Positions 6,677 through 9,416 of a DNA stretch of 9,416 nucleotides are shown in pieces. The notes below the pieces were generated by a model, which worked only from the letters and a program-made list of their open reading frames with translations, did no database searches and was not told where the DNA came from. The position numbers and the translations under genes were made by a program. The stretch covers positions 1-9,416 of the forward strand of contig CALLXO010000186.1 of NCBI GenBank assembly GCA_937875645.1. Reading direction: 5' to 3'. The stretch comes from an uncultured Clostridia bacterium (GTDB lineage Bacteria; Bacillota; Clostridia; Christensenellales; CAG-314). Position 1 is the stretch's first letter. Every line of letters starts with the position of its first letter.

Positions 6677-6823
6677 GTGAAAAAAATTAAAACTCTTCCG
6701 ATTAAATTAAAACTAATTTTAGATGACCATAGTGTGTTATATTTAGTTTTTTGTTTTGTAGCATTAAGCTGGCTAAACCCATATTTAATGCAAGCGCAAG
6801 CAAACAAATTATCTAAAGTTTAA
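6677..6823 (+). CDS. Doubtful 48-aa hydrophobic ORF
   Basis: A GTG-started frame of 48 codons. Its product would have a lysine-rich N-terminus (VKKIKTLPIKLKL), a hydrophobic stretch at about residues 20-33 (VLYLVFCFVALSWL) and a polar tail, a plausible single-pass membrane peptide. Support is thin: AAAAGG abuts the GTG with no normal spacing, no ATG is available, and no convincing promoter lies upstream. The next feature is a strong terminator starting 17 bases after the stop, which is consistent with a transcript from this side but is explained equally well by the tRNA on the other strand. It could be chance or a gene remnant. Confidence 0.22.
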   Translation: MKKIKTLPIKLKLILDDHSVLYLVFCFVALSWLNPYLMQAQANKLSKV

Positions 6824-6839
6824 GGTAATACATATAAGC

Positions 6840-6883
6840 AAAAAAATCTGCAATCATGTTTGTTATTGATTGCAGATTTTTTT
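6840..6883. terminator. Strong bidirectional terminator
   Basis: AAAAAAATCTGCAATCA (6840-6856) is perfectly complementary to TGATTGCAGATTTTTTT (6867-6883): 17 pairs with a 10-nt loop. With A7 on one arm and T7 on the other, it presents a U-run on both strands. It sits four bases beyond the 3' end of the minus-strand tRNA, which it should terminate. Confidence 0.9.
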
Positions 6884-6887
6884 GGTT

Positions 6888-6963
6888 TGGTGGGCAATAA
6901 GGGACTCGAACCCCTGACTTTCTCCACGTCAAGAAGACACTCTCCCAACTGAGTTAATTGCCC
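6888..6963 (-). tRNA. tRNA-Val (anticodon GAC)
   Basis: 76 nt on the minus strand, with a full cloverleaf. The seven acceptor pairs run GGGCAAT with ATTGCCC. The D stem is ACTC/GAGT. The anticodon stem TCTTC/GGAGA carries the loop TTGACGT, anticodon GAC, reading GUC. The T stem AGGGG/CCCTT carries TTCGAGT. The discriminator is A, and the terminal CCA is encoded in the DNA. All arms pair with only G-U wobbles, so it should be functional. It is a single gene and not part of a tRNA cluster. No attachment-site duplication or integrase is visible next to it. Confidence 0.96.
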
Positions 6964-6977
6964 TAATTAGCTTTAAA

Positions 6978-7006
6978 ATTATACTAAAAAACTAAAAAAA
7001 ATGCAA
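6978..7006 (-). promoter_or_regulatory. Promoter of tRNA-Val
   Basis: The minus strand reads TATAAT at 6983-6978 with a partial -35, TTGCAT, at 7006-7001 (17-bp spacer). The start near 6971 gives a leader of about 8 nt before the mature tRNA at 6963. Confidence 0.65.
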
Positions 7007-7063
7007 CAAAAAAGCGACAATTTATAAAAAGCCAAAGGAAAAACTATAAAAAATTGTTTAAAG

Positions 7064-7282
7064 TTAAGGATAACACATTTTTAAAGCCGCAATAGGCTGA
7101 ATAAAATTTATAAAAATTCGGTCTTCTCCATTAATAACAAAACTGTAAATATCCGAATCTTGGGGTTCTTTTTTAAATAAGTATTTTGCTACCGTTATTT
7201 GACCGTCGATATTTTTTTCGGATTTTGCCACCCAATACTGACCGTCAAAGTACACCGTAAGAGCAACAGATATATCTTCCAA
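7064..7282 (-). CDS. Short YjdF-like (DUF2992) protein
   Basis: 72 aa. Residues 6-45 (VALTVYFDGQYWVAKSEKN, then DGQITVAKYLFKKEPQDSDI) match the start of YjdF/DUF2992 proteins, whose N-termini typically read LTVYFxGQFWVG and then VAR.VFGAEP. Full-length relatives, as I recall them, have about twice this length and end in a lysine/arginine-rich tail; here the frame stops just after YSFVINGEDRIFINFIQPI. I see no continuation in another frame downstream, so this is either a natural short form or a gene truncated at its 3' end. The start is TTG at 7280-7282 with GCGAGG five bases upstream. The function of YjdF is not settled; in Bacillus it follows an azaaromatic-sensing riboswitch. Here the predicted leader is only about 20 nt, so no such riboswitch is present. 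Confidence 0.7.
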   Translation of the reverse strand: MEDISVALTVYFDGQYWVAKSEKNIDGQITVAKYLFKKEPQDSDIYSFVINGEDRIFINFIQPIAALKMCYP

Positions 7283-7305
7283 AATAACCTCGCTAAAATT
7301 TCGTT

Positions 7306-7339
7306 ATTATATTATATTAAAAAGCTGCATTTTTGGTAA
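7306..7339 (-). promoter_or_regulatory. Promoter of the YjdF-like gene
   Basis: The minus strand has TATAAT at 7316-7311, with TTACCA (4/6) at 7339-7334 and a 17-bp spacer. A second, partly overlapping TATAAT lies at 7311-7306. It faces away from the trmB promoter. Confidence 0.6.
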
Positions 7340-7376
7340 CATTTTGCTGCCGCTTAAAGATAATTCTTTTAAAAAC

Positions 7377-7405
7377 TTGATAAAAATACCGTTAAAGCTT
7401 ATAAT
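7377..7405 (+). promoter_or_regulatory. SigA promoter of trmB, placed for a leaderless mRNA
   Basis: TTGATA (7377-7382), a 17-bp spacer and TATAAT (7400-7405). Seven bases separate the -10 from the ATG at 7413, so the predicted transcription start is the A of the start codon or the base before it. Confidence 0.8.
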
Positions 7406-7412
7406 CAATTAA

Positions 7413-8093
7413 ATGAGAATGCATCGCAAAAAAAATCTTGATGCTCGCTTAATTAATTGCGGAGAATTTCTGTTGGATAACAAAATCCACTTAAACGCAA
7501 AGCTTGCAATTAAAAATCCACAATACATTGACTTAACGGCTGTTTACAAAAACAACAATCCATTATGTCTGGAAATTGGTTGCGGCAAGGGTGGTTTTGC
7601 CATTAGTCACGCGCAAAAATATCCGCAGAGCAATTTTTTGGCAGTAGAAAGATTATCCAACGTAATAGTAAGCGGCGCGGAAAAAGCCGCTCAATTAAAA
7701 CTTGAAAATTTAAGGTTTTTGATTGCCAATGCGGAATTATTGCGGGGTTTTTTGCGTGAAGGCAGTGTGCAAAAGATTTATTTAAATTTCAGCTGTCCAT
7801 ATCCTAAAAAAAAGCAGGAGAATCGCCGTTTAACTAACGCTAAATTTTTGGACACATACGAGCATTTGCTTACCGACGGCTGCGTGGTAGAACAAAAAAC
7901 TGACGATAAGGACTTTTTTAAGTATAGCTTTGACAGCTTTTTATCAAAGGGTTGGCAAATACTTTTTTGTACCGAGGACTTACATTCACTTTTAGACCAG
8001 GATAACATTATGACGGAGTACGAGTATCGTTTTACGTCGCAAGGATATCCAATATACAAACTGATTGCCGCCCCGCCAAAAAATCACAGATAG
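7413..8093 (+). CDS. trmB: tRNA (guanine-N7-)-methyltransferase (TrmB)
   Basis: 226 aa, the normal TrmB length. It methylates G46 of tRNA at N7 with S-adenosylmethionine. The SAM-binding loop LEIGCGKGGFAISHA starts at about residue 53. It is followed by FLAVERLSNV, LRFLIANAELL, the NFSCPYPKKKQENRRLT block where most TrmB proteins have NFPDPWPKKRHxKRRLT, the QKTDDKDFF motif and the C-terminal TEYEYRFTSQGYPIYKL. The SCPYPK version occurs in some Clostridia TrmB proteins as far as I recall, and the tail motifs are intact, so it should be an active enzyme. The first ATG at 7413 is used. A second ATG lies six bases later, and neither has a Shine-Dalgarno sequence. It probably heads an operon with the SGNH hydrolase 43 bp downstream. 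Confidence 0.92.
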   Translation: MRMHRKKNLDARLINCGEFLLDNKIHLNAKLAIKNPQYIDLTAVYKNNNPLCLEIGCGKGGFAISHAQKYPQSNFLAVERLSNVIVSGAEKAAQLKLENLRFLIANAELLRGFLREGSVQKIYLNFSCPYPKKKQENRRLTNAKFLDTYEHLLTDGCVVEQKTDDKDFFKYSFDSFLSKGWQILFCTEDLHSLLDQDNIMTEYEYRFTSQGYPIYKLIAAPPKNHR

Positions 8094-8136
8094 AAATTTA
8101 GTAAAGATATTTGCAGATACTAATTAACGGAGAAAT

Positions 8137-9216
8137 ATGTTAATAAGCGGAAAAGCATTATTAGATTTATGCAAAAATTACGCTTCCTTTAAGGAAAACA
8201 AAAAGGGTGGTATTACACTTTTTCGTTTTAATCAAGCGCAACTGAACATGTATGATGAGGGTTTATTGTTTAGCGGTTACAGCAAGGGTGCGGCGGGTAT
8301 CTGCTTAATTTTTGAAACGACAGCAGATAGCTTTACTCTTAAAACAAAAATTACCCGTTTAAAAAAAATGATTATCCCGTGGATAGAAAGAAAGGGTATT
8401 AAGTCTTTTTTTATTCAAACAAAACAATTGGCGCAAAAAGCAAAACAGCTAAAGGGTATTGCTCCTGTAAAATATAATTTTGAAATATATGTCAATGGCG
8501 AAAAAGCAAAAAGTATAGCCGCAAAAGACAACATTCGCTTTAAATTGGATAATCCGCAATGCGAAAAAAATAAAATAGAAATATTTTTTCCGATATTTTG
8601 TGCGATAACACTTAAAAGCCTTTATGCAAAGGAAAATATTAATGCAGTTTTTAGCGACAGACCAAAACTTATATGCTTTGGCGACAGCATTACTCAAGGT
8701 TTTTTTGCGCAAAATCCTACCGGCAATTATGTATATAGGCTTGCTGAGCTATTAGGTTTTGACGCTCTCAATCAAGGAGTGGGCGGGTTTGTGTTTTCGC
8801 CCGACATCTTGTTAGAGGCACAAACTCTGGCTAAACCTGATTTAGTAACAGTTGCCTATGGCACCAACGACTGGCGGTATGCCGAAAATTATACTTCCTT
8901 TATTACCGATATTAAAGCATTTTTTGTGCGGTTAAATGAGCTGTATTATGATATTCCTATTTTTGTGATAACTCCCATTTGGCGCAGTGATATTAATGAG
9001 ATAACAAATATTGGCTCTTTTAAACAAGTGGCAGAGGTAATTTCCTCAGAAGCATCTTGCTATAAAAACATCACGGTAATTGACGGCTTGACTCTTATCC
9101 CGCACGAAAAAAGGTATTTTGCAGATAAATGGCTGCATCCCAACGAAGAGGGATTTTCCCTTATGGCATCTCGTTTAGCACAAGAAATTAGTAATAAGAT
9201 AAATGTTGATAAGTAG
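8137..9216 (+). CDS. SGNH/GDSL-family hydrolase with an N-terminal accessory domain
   Basis: 359 aa. The C-terminal half, from about residue 175, is an SGNH esterase domain: block I FGDSITQG with nucleophile Ser184, block II NQGVGG with the oxyanion Gly, block III YGTND with Asn244, and block V DKWLHPN with His334. The candidate catalytic Asp330 is four residues before the His, where DxxH is more usual. The N-terminal part of about 170 residues is rich in beta-type sequence, as in carbohydrate-esterase relatives with a leading jelly-roll domain, but I cannot name it. There is no signal peptide, so it should act in the cytoplasm. Likely reactions are removal of acetyl or other acyl groups from sugars; the substrate is unknown. 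ATG at 8137 follows CGGAG (8128-8132) with a four-base gap. It is 43 bp behind trmB, with no terminator between. Its 3' end is echoed twice downstream. Confidence 0.88.
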   Translation: MLISGKALLDLCKNYASFKENKKGGITLFRFNQAQLNMYDEGLLFSGYSKGAAGICLIFETTADSFTLKTKITRLKKMIIPWIERKGIKSFFIQTKQLAQKAKQLKGIAPVKYNFEIYVNGEKAKSIAAKDNIRFKLDNPQCEKNKIEIFFPIFCAITLKSLYAKENINAVFSDRPKLICFGDSITQGFFAQNPTGNYVYRLAELLGFDALNQGVGGFVFSPDILLEAQTLAKPDLVTVAYGTNDWRYAENYTSFITDIKAFFVRLNELYYDIPIFVITPIWRSDINEITNIGSFKQVAEVISSEASCYKNITVIDGLTLIPHEKRYFADKWLHPNEEGFSLMASRLAQEISNKINVDK

Positions 9217-9358
9217 AAACATACTCACTAATTTATTTGAAAAAATGGCGTCCCGTTTAATTATTAGCAAGATAATATTTTTGAAAAGCATAATATGTTT
9301 GATAATAATTAGAAAATGACATCCAGCGAAAGAAATTAGTAAAAAATAAATATTTATA
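9163..9358 (+). repeat. Degenerate repeats of the hydrolase gene's 3' end
   Basis: The last codons of the SGNH gene, starting ATGGCATCTCGTTTA at 9163, recur as ATGGCGTCCCGTTTA at 9245 and, more worn, as ATGACATCC at 9316. The third copy keeps AGAAATTAGTAA and ATAAAT in the same order as the gene end (from 9182) and closes with a GGTAG like the gene's AAGTAG stop. Copies are 82 and 71 bp apart. They are short and broken, so they look like decayed tandem duplications. Confidence 0.6.
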
Positions 9359-9384
9359 GGTAGTTTACTTTAAAGAGGAGAAAA

Positions 9385-9416
9385 ATGCACTGGCAGGAGC
9401 GCACTCAACGGCTTAT
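9385..9416 (+). CDS. Start of a gene, possibly ThiF/TcdA-type tRNA threonylcarbamoyladenosine dehydratase
   Basis: Only ten whole codons are visible: MHWQERTQRL. ATG at 9385 follows a strong AGAGGAG (9374-9380) with four bases between, so a real start is likely. The opening resembles TcdA/HesA proteins of Firmicutes, which begin with a tryptophan- or phenylalanine-containing ERTxxLxG segment before the nucleotide-binding loop. Ten residues cannot prove this. A tRNA-modifying neighbour would fit with trmB upstream. Confidence 0.4.
   Translation, partial: MHWQERTQRL

Noticed and set aside
6888..6963. tRNA-Val as an integration site of a mobile element
   Set aside because: No integrase and no direct repeat of the tRNA 3' end is visible in the flanking sequence.
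7283..7320. yjdF riboswitch upstream of the YjdF-like gene
   Set aside because: Fewer than about 30 bases lie between the predicted transcription start and the start codon, too few for that aptamer.

Overview
The window looks like ordinary chromosomal DNA of a low-GC Gram-positive bacterium, most likely an uncultured member of the Clostridia (inference). The grounds are AT-rich intergenic DNA, SigA-type promoters, a Clostridia-style MurG and TrmB, a yybP-ykoY riboswitch, a CCA-encoding tRNA-Val and a YjdF/DUF2992 relative. I see no phage, insertion sequence, CRISPR array or classical defence system. The genes are mostly small independent units.

Left part (1-2449): the 3' end of an MGMT-family DNA repair protein; a two-helix membrane protein of unknown function behind a consensus promoter that lies almost on its start codon; then a WYL-domain regulator (minus strand) divergent from a 60-aa unknown protein. 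The divergent region is packed with TTGAC half-sites and palindromes, as expected of an autoregulated pair.

Middle (2467-6527): murG (minus strand, peptidoglycan lipid II synthesis), read away from a riboswitch-controlled cation pump. The pump is a type IIA/IIB P-type ATPase of 875 aa. Its leader holds a yybP-ykoY (Mn2+) aptamer whose P1 strand is shared with a long intrinsic terminator, giving a Mn2+-ON switch. A 16-bp tandem repeat, a strong terminator and an inverted repeat follow the gene.

Right part (6528-9416): a gene-poor stretch with one weak 48-codon ORF; a bidirectional terminator; tRNA-Val(GAC) on the minus strand; a short YjdF-like gene (minus strand) divergent from trmB. trmB begins a plus-strand run with an SGNH hydrolase and the first codons of what may be a ThiF/TcdA-type protein. 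Between the last two lie two decayed copies of the hydrolase gene's 3' end.

The signals most worth a second look are the metal switch and pump unit, three genes (membrane protein, murG, trmB) whose promoters place the transcription start at or within a few bases of the ATG with no Shine-Dalgarno sequence, the regulator/small-protein pair, and the decayed gene-end repeats. Nothing here is clearly a new multi-gene system.
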